In this document: one piece after another, positions 37,601-43,400 of the stretch
Layout of the letters: each line of letters begins with the position of its first letter
How positions within the stretch are numbered: the stretch's first letter is position 1
Origin: Fragum whitleyi
Lineage: Eukaryota > Mollusca > Bivalvia > Cardiida > Cardiidae
Length of the DNA: 64,000 nt
Direction: 5' to 3'
NCBI GenBank assembly: GCA_948146395.1
Contig: OX411559.1
Span: 4,698,501-4,762,500, forward strand
Program-made: the position numbers and the translations under genes
Notes under the pieces: generated by a model
The model's input: only the letters and a program-made list of their open reading frames with translations
What the model was told of the DNA's origin: nothing
Databases searched by the model: none

Positions 37601-38850
37601 AATACAAAATTTTCTCAAATGTCCTTGGACAATTAACACTTGTTCAGCTAAAAGATGAAGTTTTCCAGATTTTCTTGAAGACAAATTGAGACAATCACTA
37701 ATGGATTATAGAAGGATGCAAACATTATGATATAATGAGAAATTGTTTTTTTTTAAATCAATTTTACCTTTTTCTCCAATATTTTCTTTTACAAGTTATT
37801 TCTCCTTTTCTCTAATGTATACTATTCTTACTAAATACTTGAAGTAAATAATAAGTAAAAATATTCAAGGTTTAAGAAGCAGATTAGAGGGGCCAGTAAT
37901 ACCCGAAAGGGGAGTCAGGTTGTTTATATAGAAAGATAGGGTAACTACAATCAAAAATCTTTATTCCTAAATGAAACCCTATGTTGTGGGTACTCATTTT
38001 AATCACCTCAATGAGACAATTCAATTGAGTACCCATAAAATACAGTTTGAGTAGGAACTAGTGATTTTTTTAATTTGCAGGGGTAATTCCATTCTGAAAT
38101 TTTTACTTATATCCAATCTGACACTCGTGAACAGTTTCAAAGTGAATCTTGACAGTCACTGGCAAGGGGATATTCAATACATGTTTTGAGACCAATATTA
38201 AGTTATGTCAATGGACTAATGTGATGTACCAAATTCTTATCTGTGCCAACACCTTTTACACCATATCAATTGTTACTGGAAAGACGACAGTAACTAAAGA
38301 ATCCTATAAGATGAGGGGCTGAAAAAGGACAAAAGTCCTTACTCCAGAGCCCATAACCATCCTAAAGGTATCCTACAGGTAAATGAAACTCTTTATTGTA
38401 GGTACTCATTTGAATTGTCTCAATGAGACAATTCAAATGAGTACCCATAAAATAGGGTTTGAGTAGGAACTCATGATTCATTTTTTTAATTTGGAATCCA
38501 AAATACCCCCTCTATCTGAAGCTCTGTGAAAGTTGTTTTTTTTACCTAAATGCTGCAGCAAGACCTAGTGATTGGGGAAACCCTGTTGCTTCACCAGCTG
38601 CAAGCACTCCCCTTAAACATTCCTCGTTCCATTGATATGGGCCAATTCCGAGTCTTGGAATTGAAGGGGCAGGACCTCCCTTGTCCCCTGATCCTCCTTT
38701 AGCCATCTGTAAAGTCAGTTCAGCAAGACTTAGTCTATTCACAATGTCATCTACACGAACATTCCAGGGAAGTGAAATGTTTTGGTACGGAAATTCGGCT
38801 AAAGCAGGCCAGCTAAACAGCATTACAAGAGAGGTGAGGAAAAGTCCCAT
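16540..38850 (-). CDS. Secreted glycoside hydrolase family 3 protein, beta-xylosidase-like (12 coding exons, complete)
   Basis: Twelve exons joined by GT-AG introns (796 to 3886 bp) give 2223 nt: 740 residues plus stop, all phases consistent. Segments: 38546-38850, 37325-37484, 35692-35862, 31714-31805, 30694-30917, 29499-29749, 28161-28389, 26435-26524, 23430-23641, 21470-21670, 19012-19183, 16540-16655. Residues 1-18 are a signal peptide ending ALA. The GH3 N-terminal barrel covers about 25-320, with CFAPVINIMRHPLWGRNQ, ETYGEDPY, the substrate-binding CKHF (K191, H192) and VVSD with probable nucleophile D273. The C-terminal alpha/beta domain contains LEAESNDR (481-488), which should carry the acid/base glutamate. 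PFGYGLSY (602-609) leads into a fibronectin-III-like end. Known for the family: retaining exo-hydrolases that release terminal sugars, often xylose or arabinose, from plant or algal polysaccharide. A secreted digestive role is inferred, and substrate cannot be told from sequence. The ATG has a strong context (ACC before, G after). Length is normal for the family. Confidence 0.93.
17084..17312. mobile_element. piggyBac-like MITE, family 1
   Basis: TTAACCCTTTACTGTTTAAT to AAAACAGGAAAGGGTTAA with TTAA at both ends. Central palindrome GAAGAAATTGCTTCTAACAA then GCAATTTCTTC. About 229 bp. Confidence 0.85.
17564..17806. mobile_element. MITE with TGTCACACAAAAAGGGAC termini
   Basis: Left terminus TGTCACACAAAAAGGGACCA; right terminus, inverted and more decayed, GTCCCTTTTCGCGTGATAGG then TCAC. 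Another copy at 29064-29312. Superfamily not assigned. Confidence 0.7.
17917..18144. mobile_element. piggyBac-like MITE, family 1
   Basis: Second copy, 228 bp, TTAA at both ends, nearly identical to the one at 17084 and in the same orientation, 830 bp away. Confidence 0.85.
18280..18767. mobile_element. Third copy of the 430-bp-type foldback arms, split by an insertion
   Basis: Left arm AGGATAATTGTTTGTTTAAG, GATCGATTTATATGTCATTG and GAACAACAAAAGCTATTTTT; right arm TGAATGAAAGTAAAATCG and AAACAAACAATTATTCTATT. The arms are those of 27440 and 36130, but the centre is replaced by a 339-bp element. Confidence 0.5.
18359..18697. mobile_element. Small hAT-like element nested in the foldback copy
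   Basis: CAGGGCTTGTGCTAGC at the left and CACGAGCCCTG at the right; CATGG next to both ends may be part of a target duplication. The CAGGG-start termini suggest the hAT superfamily. No transposase frame. Confidence 0.45.
19012..19183 (-). CDS. GH3 exon 11, fibronectin-III-like part (residues 646-702)
   Basis: Acceptor ttttttag, donor AATG-gtaagt, phase 0 to 1. It encodes VIQVYISWADTDERMP, LVAFDRVFIKAG and a strand ending LAVWTDGGWVIQNG, the pattern of the GH3 fibronectin-III-like domain (VQVY, F-x-R, G). It has no internal methionine start and is recognised only as an internal exon. Confidence 0.91.
19205..19336. repeat. Palindromic element, copy 1
   Basis: AACCGAGGTTTCCTAATG and CATTAGGAAACCTCGGTT form a perfect 18-bp stem; outer parts AACATTTCAGAAGTCATGAA pair loosely with GATCATGAGTTCTGTAATG. 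A relative is at 35310-35420. Confidence 0.7.
19905..20945 (-). mobile_element. Element C, second copy, reverse orientation
   Basis: Left TTAGAAAGCCATGAATGACT and TGAGTCGCTCCACAGGC; right CAGTGGCTTTCAGCCAGTGG and AGCT, with a short ACGG-rich stretch (20856-20890) just inside. About five core units. It sits in intron 11 to intron 10 region, beside exon 11. Confidence 0.8.
21167..21243 (-). pseudogene. Relic of GH3 exon 10 3' end
   Basis: Reads AGDEINSQYIKGVVNNTGHV and then DSYG before donor gtgagt. It is almost identical to the end of exon 10 apart from a nine-base insertion and a few changes, so it is a recent copy. There is no upstream half and no in-phase acceptor, so normal use is unlikely. 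Confidence 0.75.
21322..21391. repeat. Hairpin element, GTCAG-GC family, copy 5
   Basis: TATTGTAAGTGCCTATA and TATAGGCACTTACAATA form the stem; outer GGGATCAGT and TGACCCC. It lies between exon 10 and its relic. Confidence 0.8.
21470..21670 (-). CDS. GH3 exon 10 (residues 579-645)
   Basis: Acceptor gttttcag, donor GAA-gtgaga, 67 codons, phase 0 both ends. It contains YFQGRPLYPFGYGLSYTSF, the conserved hinge before the fibronectin-III-like domain, and QYIKGVVNNTGHVDSYE. Its 3' part is copied 220 bp downstream (21167-21243). Confidence 0.93.
21790..22170. repeat. Dispersed repeat of unknown type, copy 1
   Basis: About 380 bp matching 26905-27300 in the same orientation (shared TTCATCAAGTTAGG, ATATTGGAATGACAAATTCA, AGATCATTGTCTTG). 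No clear termini or coding sequence. Confidence 0.7.
22447..22620. mobile_element. Short element with (ACGG)n microsatellite, copy 1
   Basis: AACAAGAGCTGTCACTGTAA, GATGACAATGCCCCCGACAC, TTAAAGTTTTTGGACGGAAT, then about 60 bp of ACGG and ACAG repeats, ending GATGCCTCCCTATCGGGGGC. The copy at 35879 is almost identical. Confidence 0.8.
22911..23415 (-). mobile_element. SINE with tRNA-like head, interrupted by a MITE
   Basis: Minus strand: A-box-like TAGCGTAGTTGGCAGTGCAT and TCGGACTGTTAAACTAAAGG (tRNA-Asn-like anticodon region), then a MITE (23155-23372), then the B-box-like GGTTAAATCC, a body with GGTAGTACTAGTGTGAGAAA, and the tail CATTCAAACAAACAAACAAA. The head is cut between anticodon arm and T arm. 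Confidence 0.65.
23155..23372. mobile_element. piggyBac-like MITE, family 2, inside a SINE head
   Basis: TTAACCCTTGTCGTGCGAAC at the left; ATTCAGCATGACAAAGGACC at the right (TTAA lost on that side). The interior GGAATATTCCTGCCTTGG and CAGCCTGCACAAAGGTGCAG matches the 26130 copy. Confidence 0.7.
23430..23641 (-). CDS. GH3 exon 9 (residues 508-578)
   Basis: Acceptor tttatttag, donor CAG-gtaaga. It encodes NGSPIVLLVFSAGPVNISF, a glycosylation site (NIS), AIIQCFFPAQATGKALFNV and GRLPYTWY. These are the standard GH3 C-terminal-domain blocks. Phase 1 in, 0 out. Confidence 0.93.
23957..23984 (-). pseudogene. Possible relic of GH3 exon 8 3' end
   Basis: On the minus strand ATACAAGATGCTAATGAATT followed by AG-gtatgt resembles the end of exon 8 (IQDAIEL and donor). 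The match is short, about 26 bp, so chance cannot be excluded, but it lies downstream of its parent like the other relics. Confidence 0.4.
24131..25662 (+). mobile_element. Tandem-core element D in intron 8
   Basis: Starts AACAAGAGCTGTCGGAGGAC and AGCGAAGCTCGAC, then about seven to eight units of about 177 bp (AAAGGGTTAAAATTCCACTA, GTCACAGAAGCATGTG, ACGTAAAAACTTAACCAAG), ending ACGCCGACGCCTGG and GAATAGCCCCCCTATTC. A long minus-strand frame of 173 codons runs over these repeats and is not a gene. Confidence 0.8.
26130..26375. mobile_element. piggyBac-like MITE, family 2
   Basis: TTAACCCTTGTCATGCTGAA and, inverted at the right, TTCAGCATGACAAGGGTTAA; TTAA at both ends, 246 bp. It ends 59 bp from exon 8. 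Confidence 0.85.
26435..26524 (-). CDS. GH3 exon 8 with acid/base motif (residues 478-507)
   Basis: A 90-bp exon with acceptor acatacag and donor TTGA-gtaagt. It encodes GQELEAESNDRTTMDLAGNQ and then TKLIQDAIEL. The LEAESNDR segment corresponds to the IEAE-x-x-DR acid/base region of GH3 xylosidases; which of the two glutamates acts is not settled by sequence alone. Confidence 0.92.
26660..26820 (-). mobile_element. SINE body fragment
   Basis: TAATGACTGAAGCACC, TATATCTCACACCAGTAG and CCACGACTACAGCTGATAAT follow the body of the 22911 SINE. No head or tail. Confidence 0.4.
26905..27300. repeat. Dispersed repeat of unknown type, copy 2
   Basis: Matches 21790-22170 over its length with scattered substitutions and small indels. 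Confidence 0.7.
27333..27426 (-). pseudogene. Relic of GH3 exon 7 tail, copy 4
   Basis: The plus strand has ACATATGACTGTAAGCTCTG then ATTCCAG and a decayed remainder, matching the end of exon 7. It is separated from copy 3 by the inserted 430-bp foldback element; without that element the spacing would return to about 100-150 bp, like the other copies. Confidence 0.6.
27440..27870. mobile_element. 430-bp element with long foldback arm, copy 1
   Basis: Left part TGGTTTATCGAGAAATAACG and GTAGATTATCACTTGATAAT; middle TGACGTCATCTATGCGGGCG; right part a large inverted repeat with centre CACTCGTGGCTCTGCCACTC and arms CGTTTATTTTTCGTGTAAGA and ATCGATCTTACACTGAAACA. It splits the run of exon 7 relics. 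Confidence 0.75.
27884..27966 (-). pseudogene. Relic of GH3 exon 7 tail, copy 3
   Basis: The plus strand carries ATCTAGAGCCGTGTAGTTAT and a diverged TTGTTGTC-ACACACCCT, corresponding to exon 7 with a few changes. It is about 153 bp from copy 2 and lies directly beside a 430-bp foldback element (27440-27870). Confidence 0.7.
28022..28125 (-). pseudogene. Relic of GH3 exon 7 tail, copy 2
   Basis: Aligns to the 3' end of exon 7 and its donor side (shared GTAAGCTC-GATTCC and TTGTTGTC on the plus strand), but with many substitutions and no intact donor. It is offset about 143 bp from the true exon and includes some intron sequence, so it is a tandem duplication of the exon-intron boundary. Confidence 0.65.
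28161..28389 (-). CDS. GH3 exon 7 (residues 402-477)
   Basis: Acceptor taatttcag, donor ACAG-gtaaat, phase 0 to 1. It begins IVGPISDN, the GH3 second-domain strand, and runs through LFGDY to AIMESELTVICVGT. It contains GAGCVDNKC, with two cysteines that could pair. The last 80 or so bases of this exon recur three more times downstream in intron 7. Confidence 0.93.
29064..29312. mobile_element. MITE with TGTCACACAAAAAGGGAC termini, copy 2
   Basis: Left CTCATGCAAAAAGGGCCCAT and CTGGGAACTT; right CACTTCCCAGATGGTCCCTT and TTTGTGTGAC. The interior AGAGATTGGTT and CTTTCACAGGAAAGTAGAT matches the 17564 copy. In intron 6. Confidence 0.75.
29499..29749 (-). CDS. GH3 exon 6 (residues 318-401)
   Basis: The acceptor is chosen at ctccacag (29750 boundary) because it keeps the frame: it completes a Glu codon with exon 5 and reads EDAVNQGLL. 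An AG 16 bases upstream (29765) would shift the frame. The exon encodes RVKPLFYTRMRLGEFDPP, typical of this GH3 group, and then AAMQSFVLLKN at the start of the second domain. Donor GCA-gtaagt, phase 0. Confidence 0.92.
29791..30040. mobile_element. MITE with GGGGCCTGTTTTACTAAA termini
   Basis: GGGGCCTGTTTTACTAAACA and TCCT at the left; AGGAGTTTAGTAAAACGGGC and CCCA at the right. 250 bp, 41 bp upstream of exon 6's 5' side. It contains a palindromic core at 29896-29936. A lone half terminus occurs near 36703. Confidence 0.75.
29896..29936. repeat. Palindromic core in the GGGGCC MITE
   Basis: ATCTCATTGGAGTCGTCTTC pairs with GATGATTCCAATGAGAT. Related to 2280-2314. Confidence 0.6.
30453..30522 (+). 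mobile_element. tRNA-like SINE head
   Basis: TTGGCTCAGTGGTTAGCACA (A-box-like) and GTGGGTTCGACAC (B-box-like), about 45 bp apart, with TCTTGCAAACCAATG between. The body is not defined. Confidence 0.45.
30694..30917 (-). CDS. GH3 exon 5 with catalytic nucleophile (residues 243-317)
   Basis: Acceptor caatttcag, donor ATAG-gtatac. It encodes KVNGIPACANHFLLTEML, then GYVVSDMGAL, where the aspartate (D273) sits at the GH3 nucleophile position, then an alanine-rich helix and GVNLELSGNN. It ends in phase 1. The methionine after the SD is a cysteine or tryptophan in many relatives. Confidence 0.93.
31041..31114. repeat. Hairpin element, CTCAG-GC family, copy 6
   Basis: CATGGCTCAGCGTGAAACAG and TTGTAACTGCC pair with GGCAGTTACAACTGTTTC and GCACTGAGCCATTG. 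The arms are almost perfect. Confidence 0.85.
31714..31805 (-). CDS. GH3 exon 4 (residues 213-242 plus two bases)
   Basis: A short 92-bp exon. The acceptor is tcatttcag and the donor AACAA-gtgagt. It encodes VSARDLHLTFFPAFRECV and ends GIMCSYN, the block between the KH motif and the nucleophile in GH3 proteins. Phases fit exons 3 and 5 exactly. Confidence 0.92.
31877..32351. mobile_element. piggyBac-like MITE, family 2, carrying a nested family-1 MITE
   Basis: Outer ends TTAACCCTTGTCATGCTGAA and ATAAGCATGACAAGGGTTAA. The outer element's interior resumes after 32236 with ACTAAGATCAGACTGCACAT. It is in intron 3, 72 bp from exon 4. Confidence 0.85.
32007..32236. mobile_element. piggyBac-like MITE, family 1, nested
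   Basis: TTAACCCTTTCCTGTTTTAC to GATTAAACAGCAAAGGGTTAA in the reverse orientation to the 17084 copy; TTAA on both sides. It is inserted in a family-2 element, so family 1 moved later. Confidence 0.87.
33050..33278. mobile_element. piggyBac-like MITE, family 1
   Basis: TTAACCCTTTGCTGTTTAAT to AAACAGGAATGGGTTAA, TTAA at both ends, 229 bp. In intron 3. Confidence 0.85.
33470..34490. repeat. GGAGTC-rich dispersed repeat
   Basis: AAGGAGTCCAA, GGACTCCTTACT and AGGAGTC motifs recur in both orientations, ending TCTCGGACTCCCGGACTCCC. It contains an inverted pair, GAACATTGTGG and CCACAATGTTC (34172-34231). Probably two or more old copies of one element; boundaries unclear. Confidence 0.45.
34883..35030 (-). 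pseudogene. Exon 3b: diverged second copy of GH3 exon 3, 5'-truncated
   Basis: Lies in intron 3. It reads LTGVYAAQYVKGLQGN and then CKHFSAYAGPDNIPVER ending DAE, followed by a good donor (GAG-gtagat). About 70 percent of residues match exon 3, with no stop. It lacks the ETYGEDPY start, and the only acceptor (tttttaacag, inside LTG) leaves it in the wrong phase for exon 2, so it does not look usable as a mutually exclusive exon. Either a relic or the last trace of a paralogue. Confidence 0.75.
35310..35420. repeat. Palindromic element, copy 2
   Basis: GTTAACCAAGGTTTCCACAT and ATTTCATTAGGAAGCCTTGG with outer AGTTTCAGAAGTAATGGAC; a decayed relative of 19205-19336. Confidence 0.55.
35692..35862 (-). 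CDS. GH3 exon 3 (residues 156-212)
   Basis: Acceptor atttccag, donor GAG-gtagtg, phase 0 at both ends, 57 codons. It begins ETYGEDPYLTG and contains CKHFSAYAGPDN, whose Lys-His pair (191-192) binds substrate in GH3 enzymes. A diverged second copy lies 660 bp downstream in the next intron (34883-35030). Confidence 0.94.
35879..36061. mobile_element. Short element with (ACGG)n microsatellite, copy 2
   Basis: Same as 22447-22620. It begins 17 bp from the 5' edge of exon 3, so it has replaced almost all of the intron sequence next to that acceptor. Confidence 0.8.
36130..36560. mobile_element. 430-bp element with long foldback arm, copy 2
   Basis: Matches 27440-27870 end to end, including the GTGGCTCTGCCAC centre. 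In intron 2. Confidence 0.75.
36881..36943. repeat. Palindrome
   Basis: TTTATATCTTTATAAGAGGT and TCATATCCATATGA then ATCTCTTGTAAAGATATGAA form an imperfect hairpin of about 60 bp. Confidence 0.55.
37325..37484 (-). CDS. GH3 exon 2 (residues 102-155)
   Basis: Acceptor ttataacag, donor CAG-gtgaat. It encodes the helix VAAAVGSEVRAKHN and then CFAPVINIMRHPLWGRNQ, a signature block of GH3 xylosidases. It completes the serine codon split from exon 1 and ends in phase 0. It is 160 bp. Confidence 0.93.
37988..38034. repeat. Palindromic element, copy near exon 2
   Basis: GGGTACTCATTTTAATCACC and TCAATGAGACAATTCAATTG then AGTACCC; arms imperfect. The flanks AAACCCTATGTTGTG and CATAAAATACAGTTTGAG match the 38401 copy. 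Confidence 0.7.
38401..38445. repeat. 45-bp near-perfect palindrome close to exon 1
   Basis: GGTACTCATTTGAATTGTCT and AGACAATTCAAATGAGTACC around CAATG; only the centre base fails to match. It lies 100 bp downstream of the exon 1 donor. Confidence 0.85.
38546..38850 (-). CDS. GH3 exon 1 (residues 1-101 plus two bases)
   Basis: Starts at the ATG in a strong initiation context. It encodes the hydrophobic signal peptide, the N-glycosylation site NIS (N24) and the start of the barrel (PRLGIGPYQWNEECLRGV), which matches the usual GH3 xylosidase start of an LG-x-P-x-YxWWNE type block. It ends GCATTTAG before the donor gtaaaa, in phase 2. No upstream coding exon is needed, but a non-coding 5' exon cannot be excluded. 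Confidence 0.93.
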
Positions 38851-39660
38851 GGTTTCAGTTAGATAGATAGTTATATGAAGAACACCGAAAAGAATATTAT
38901 AGAAAATGTCATGAAGATTTTCTTAATTTTTGAAGCGTTCTAAATCTGCCTTAATTTTGGTCAAAGTGCGTCTTGATTTGTTTACTTTTGAAGAGTTACG
39001 GTACATTTAAATTAAGGGAATGGATTTTCACTCAACGCAAGGAAATTTAGATAGTGTTTCCAACAAAAAGCAAAAAAAGTAACGAAAAAAAAATTAAAGC
39101 AAACATAGAACTAATAAGAGAACAGGTGTATAAAAGCCTCTTAAGGATTCTACAACGTACACATACAGAATCATCCTCCGTATTTGTCATGTACCTATTG
39201 TACAGCTATTATTAGCTAAATCAAAGCACTGAAAGTTCTGATGGTGAACGAGTCTGATGGCATTCCGAGAGTGATAGCATACAGTGTTGTCGGCTAACCT
39301 TGCGCACTTAAGAAAGTCAAGTACAAAATTCGTGTAAAGATATTGGTTGTACAAAACAATCAATACACGAATGTACTCGTTGACCATTTTGGCTATGTAA
39401 AATACATTTTATATAGAACAAAATGTCACTAGAATAACACAATCCGGTGATGAACAGAGGCACCGTCGTGTATAACCAACGCAGCTTTCGTCGGCTAAAC
39501 CTGCGCAGTCGAGGAAAGAACCTAAAATTAATGTCCGTAATCTGTTCAAATTAAAATGAAAAACACTGAGACAAAAACGGGAAAATTCTTGCTCTAAAAT
39601 ACACATATAAACTTTTTGTTTAAAACGGTGGAATCGATCGAATTTTGAGTATGAAAAATA
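38851..39660. other. GH3 upstream region, no gene seen
   Basis: The only unique sequence between the GH3 ATG and the satellite. It must hold the promoter if transcription starts nearby, but no TATA box or other core element could be called with confidence. A loosely repeated motif (GTCGGCTAA-CCTTGCGCA near 39288 and GTCGGCTAAACCTGCGCA near 39490) occurs twice. Open frames here are short and unrecognised. Confidence 0.5.
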
Positions 39661-40498
39661 GCTGTAATGAGAAATTTTTCACGTTGGTTAGGAAGAAATT
39701 TTTTCATCTGGCCAGGTAGGAAATTTTTTTATCAGACTGGGGTGAAGAATTTTTCGCTTGGCTGTAATGAGAAATTTTTCACGTTGGTTAGAATGAAATT
39801 TTTTCATCTGGCCAGGTAGGAAATTTTTTTATCTGACTGGGGTGAAATTTTTTTCGCTTGGCTGTAATGAGAAATTTTTCACGTTGGTTAGGAAGAATTT
39901 TTTTTCCGGTGTAGCCGGGATATGTATAAGGGGTGTTTGTACTGCCTTGTCGTGCAAGTTAGCCCTAATAGCGACGTGGTAGAGCACTCGCTTCAGGATG
40001 TAGAGGTCCCGGGTTCGAATCCCATTGGAGTCGAATATTTAATTTTTCATCTGGCCAGGTAGGAATTTTTTTTACCTGACTGGGTTAAACATTTTTTCGT
40101 TTGGCTGTAATGAGAAATTTTCCACCTTGATTAGGAAGAAATTTTTTCATCTGGCCAGGTATGAAATTTTTTTACCCGACTGGGTTGAAAATTTTTTCGC
40201 TTGGCTGTACTGAGAAATTTTTCACGTTGGTTAGGAAGAAATTTTTCATCTTGCCAGGTAGGAAAATTTTTTCAGACTGGGGTGAAGAATTTTTCGCTTG
40301 GCTGTTATGAGAAACTTTTCACGTTGGTGTGGAAGAAATTTTTTCCTCTGGCCAGGTAGGAAATTTTTTTATCAGACTGGGAGTAGAATTTTTCACTTGG
40401 CTGTAAAGAGAAATTTTTCACGTTGGTAAGGAAGATTTTTTTTTCTGGTGTAGCCGGGATGTGTATAAGGGGTGTTTGTACTGCCTTATCGTACAAGT
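39661..40498 (+). repeat. Satellite array, short block in forward orientation
   Basis: Monomers of about 101 bp read GCTGTAATGAGAAATTTTTC, then ACGTTGGTTAGGAAG, CATCTGGCCAGGTAGGAAA and CAGACTGGGGTGAAG. They are the reverse complement of those to the right. The block contains one complete tRNA-like module (39901-40047) and the 5' half of a second (40441-40498), which is cut at the orientation switch. It starts about 810 bp upstream of the GH3 start codon. Confidence 0.95.
39961..40047 (+). ncRNA. tRNA-like module, forward copy (pol III promoter-like)
   Basis: A-box-like TAGCGACGTGG (39969-39979) and a perfect B box GGTTCGAATCC (40012-40022), followed by TTTTT at 40043-40047. A pol III transcript would be about 85 nt. 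Anticodon stem, T stem and acceptor stem do not pair, so this is not a working tRNA. Transcription is inferred. Confidence 0.5.
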
Positions 40499-43400
40499 AA
40501 TAAATATTTCTCATTACAGCCAAGCGAAAAAAATTTCACCCCAGTCTGATAAAAAAATTTCTTCCCTGGCCAGAAAAAAAAAATTCTTCCTAACCAACTT
40601 GAAAAATTTCTCATTACAGCCAAGCGAAAATTTTTTCAACCAAGTCAGGTAAAAAAAAAAAATCCTACCTGGCCAGATGAAAAATAAAGTATTCGACTCC
40701 AATGGGATTCGAACCCGGGACCTCTGCATCCCAGAGCGAGTGCTCTACCACGTCGATAATACGGCTAACTTGTACGACAAGGCAGTACAAACACCCCTTA
40801 TACACATCCCGGATACACGAGAAAAAAAAATTCTTCCTAACCAACTTGAAAAATTTCTCCTTACAGCCAAGCGAAAAATTCTTCACCCCAGTCTGATAAA
40901 AAAAATTCCTACCTGGCCAGATGAAATAACTTCTTCCTAACCAACGTGAAATATTTCTCATTACAGCCAAGCGAAAAAATTTTCACCCCAGTCTGATAAA
41001 AAAATTTCCTACCTGGCCAGATAAAAAAATTTCTTCCTAACCAACTTGAAAAATTTCTCATTACAGCCAAGCAAAAAATTCTTCACCCCAGTCTGATAAA
41101 AAAAAATTCCTACCTGGCCAGATGAACTAATTCTTCCTAACCAACGTGAAATATTTCTCATTACAGCCAAGCGAAAAAATTTTCACCCCATTCTGATAAA
41201 AAAATTTCCTACCTGGCCAGATAAAAAAAATTCTTCCTAACCAACTTGAAAAATGTCTCATTACAGCCAAGCGAAAAATTCTTCACCCCAGTCTGATAAA
41301 AAAAAATTCCTACCTGGCCAGATGAAAAAATTTCTTCCTTATCAAGGTGAAATATTTCTCATTACAGCCAAGCGAAAAAGTTTTCAACCCAGTCAGGTAA
41401 AAAAAAAAATCCTACCTGGCCAGATGAAAAATAAAATATTCGACTCCAATGGGATTCGAACCCGGGACCTCTGCATCCCAGAGCGAGTGCTCTACCACGT
41501 CGCTATTAAGGCTAACTTGTACGCCAAGGCAGTACATACACCCCTTATACACATCCCGGCTACACCAGAAAAAAAATTCTTTCCAACCAACTTGAAAAAT
41601 TTCTCATTACAGCCAAGCGAAAAATTCTTCACCCCAGTCTGATAAAAAAATTCCTACCTGGCCAGATGAAATAACTTCTTCCTAACCAACGTGAAATATT
41701 TCTCATTACAGCCAAGCGAAAAAATTTTTCACCCCAGTCTGATAAAAAAAATTCCTACCTGGCCAGATAAAAAAATTTCTTCCTAACCAACTTGAAAAAT
41801 TTCTCATTACAGCCAAGCGAAAAATTCTTCACTCCAGTCTGATAAAAAAAATTTCCTACCTGGCCAGATGAAAAAACTTCTTCCTAATCAAGGTGAAATA
41901 TTTCTCATTACAGCCAAACGAAAAACCTTTCAACCCAGTAAGGTAAAAAAAAAAAATCCTACCTGGCCAGATGAAAAATAAAATATTCGACTCCAATGGG
42001 ATTCGAACCCGGGACCTCTGCATCCCAGAGCGGGTGCTCTACCACGTCACTTTTAAGGCTAACTTGTACGACAAGGCAGTACAAACACCCCTTATACACA
42101 TCCCGGCTACACCAGAAAAAAATCTTCCTAACCAACTTGAAAAATTTCTCATTACAGCCAAGCGAAAAATTCTTCACCCCAGTCTGATAAAAAAAAAAAT
42201 TCCTACCTGGCCAGATGAAATAACTTCTTATTAACCAACGTGAAATATTTCTCATTACAGCCAAGCGAAAAAATTTTCACCCCAGTCTGATAAAAAAATT
42301 TCCTACCTGGCCAGATAAAAAAATTTCTTCCTAACCAACTTGAAAAATTTCTCATTACAGCCAAGCGAAAAAAATCTTCACCCCAGTCTGATAAAAAAAA
42401 TTCCTACCTGGCCAGATGAAAAAATTTCTTCCTAATCAAGGTGAAATATTTCTCATTACAGCCAAACGCAAAAAAAATTCAACCCAGTCAGGTAAAAAAA
42501 AATTCCTACCTGGCCAGATGAAAAATAAAATATTCGACTCCAATGGGATTCGAACCCGGGACCTCTGCATCCCAAAGCGAATGCTCTACCATGTCGCTAT
42601 TAAAGCTTACTTGTACGACAAGGCAGTACAAACACCCCTTATACACATCCCGGCTACACCAGAAAAAAAAAATTCTTCCCAACCAACTTGAAAAATTTCT
42701 CATTACAGCCAAGCGAAAAATTCTTCACCCCAGTCTGATAAAAAAAAATTCCTACCTGGCCAGATGAAATAACCTCTTCCTAACCAACGTGAAATATTTC
42801 TCATTACAGCCAAGCGAAAAATTTTTTCACCCCAGTCTGATAAAAAAATTTCCTACCTGGCCAGATAAAAAAAATTCTTCCTAACCAACTTGAAAAATTT
42901 CTCATTACAGCCAAGCGAAAAATTCTTCACCCCAGTCTGATAAAAAAAAATTCCTACCTGGCCAGATAAAAAAAATTCTTCCTAATCAAGGTGAAATATT
43001 TCTCATTACAGCCAAACGAAAAACGTTTCAACCAAGTCAGGTAAAAAAAAAATCCTACCTGGCCAGATGAAAAACAAAATATTCGACTCCAATGGGATTC
43101 GAACCCGGGACCTCTGCATCCCAAAGCGAGTGCTCTACCACGTCGCTATTAAGGCTAACTTGTACGACAAGGCAGAACAAACACCCCTTATACACATCCC
43201 GGCTACACCAGAAAAAAAATCTTCCTAACCAACTTGAAAAATTTCTCATTACAGCCAAACGAAAAATTCTTCACCCCAGTCTGATAAAAAAATTTTCCTA
43301 CCTGGCCAGATGAAATAACTTCTTCCTAACCAACGTGAAATATTTCTCATTACAGCCAAGCGAAAAAATGTTCACCCCAGTCTGATAAAAAAATTTCCTA

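Noticed and set aside
16540..38850. Bacterial contamination or recent horizontal transfer as the source of the GH3 gene
   Set aside because: Eleven introns with standard splice sites, filled with the same repeats as the rest of the window, show it is a native nuclear gene now. Its deeper origin cannot be judged here.
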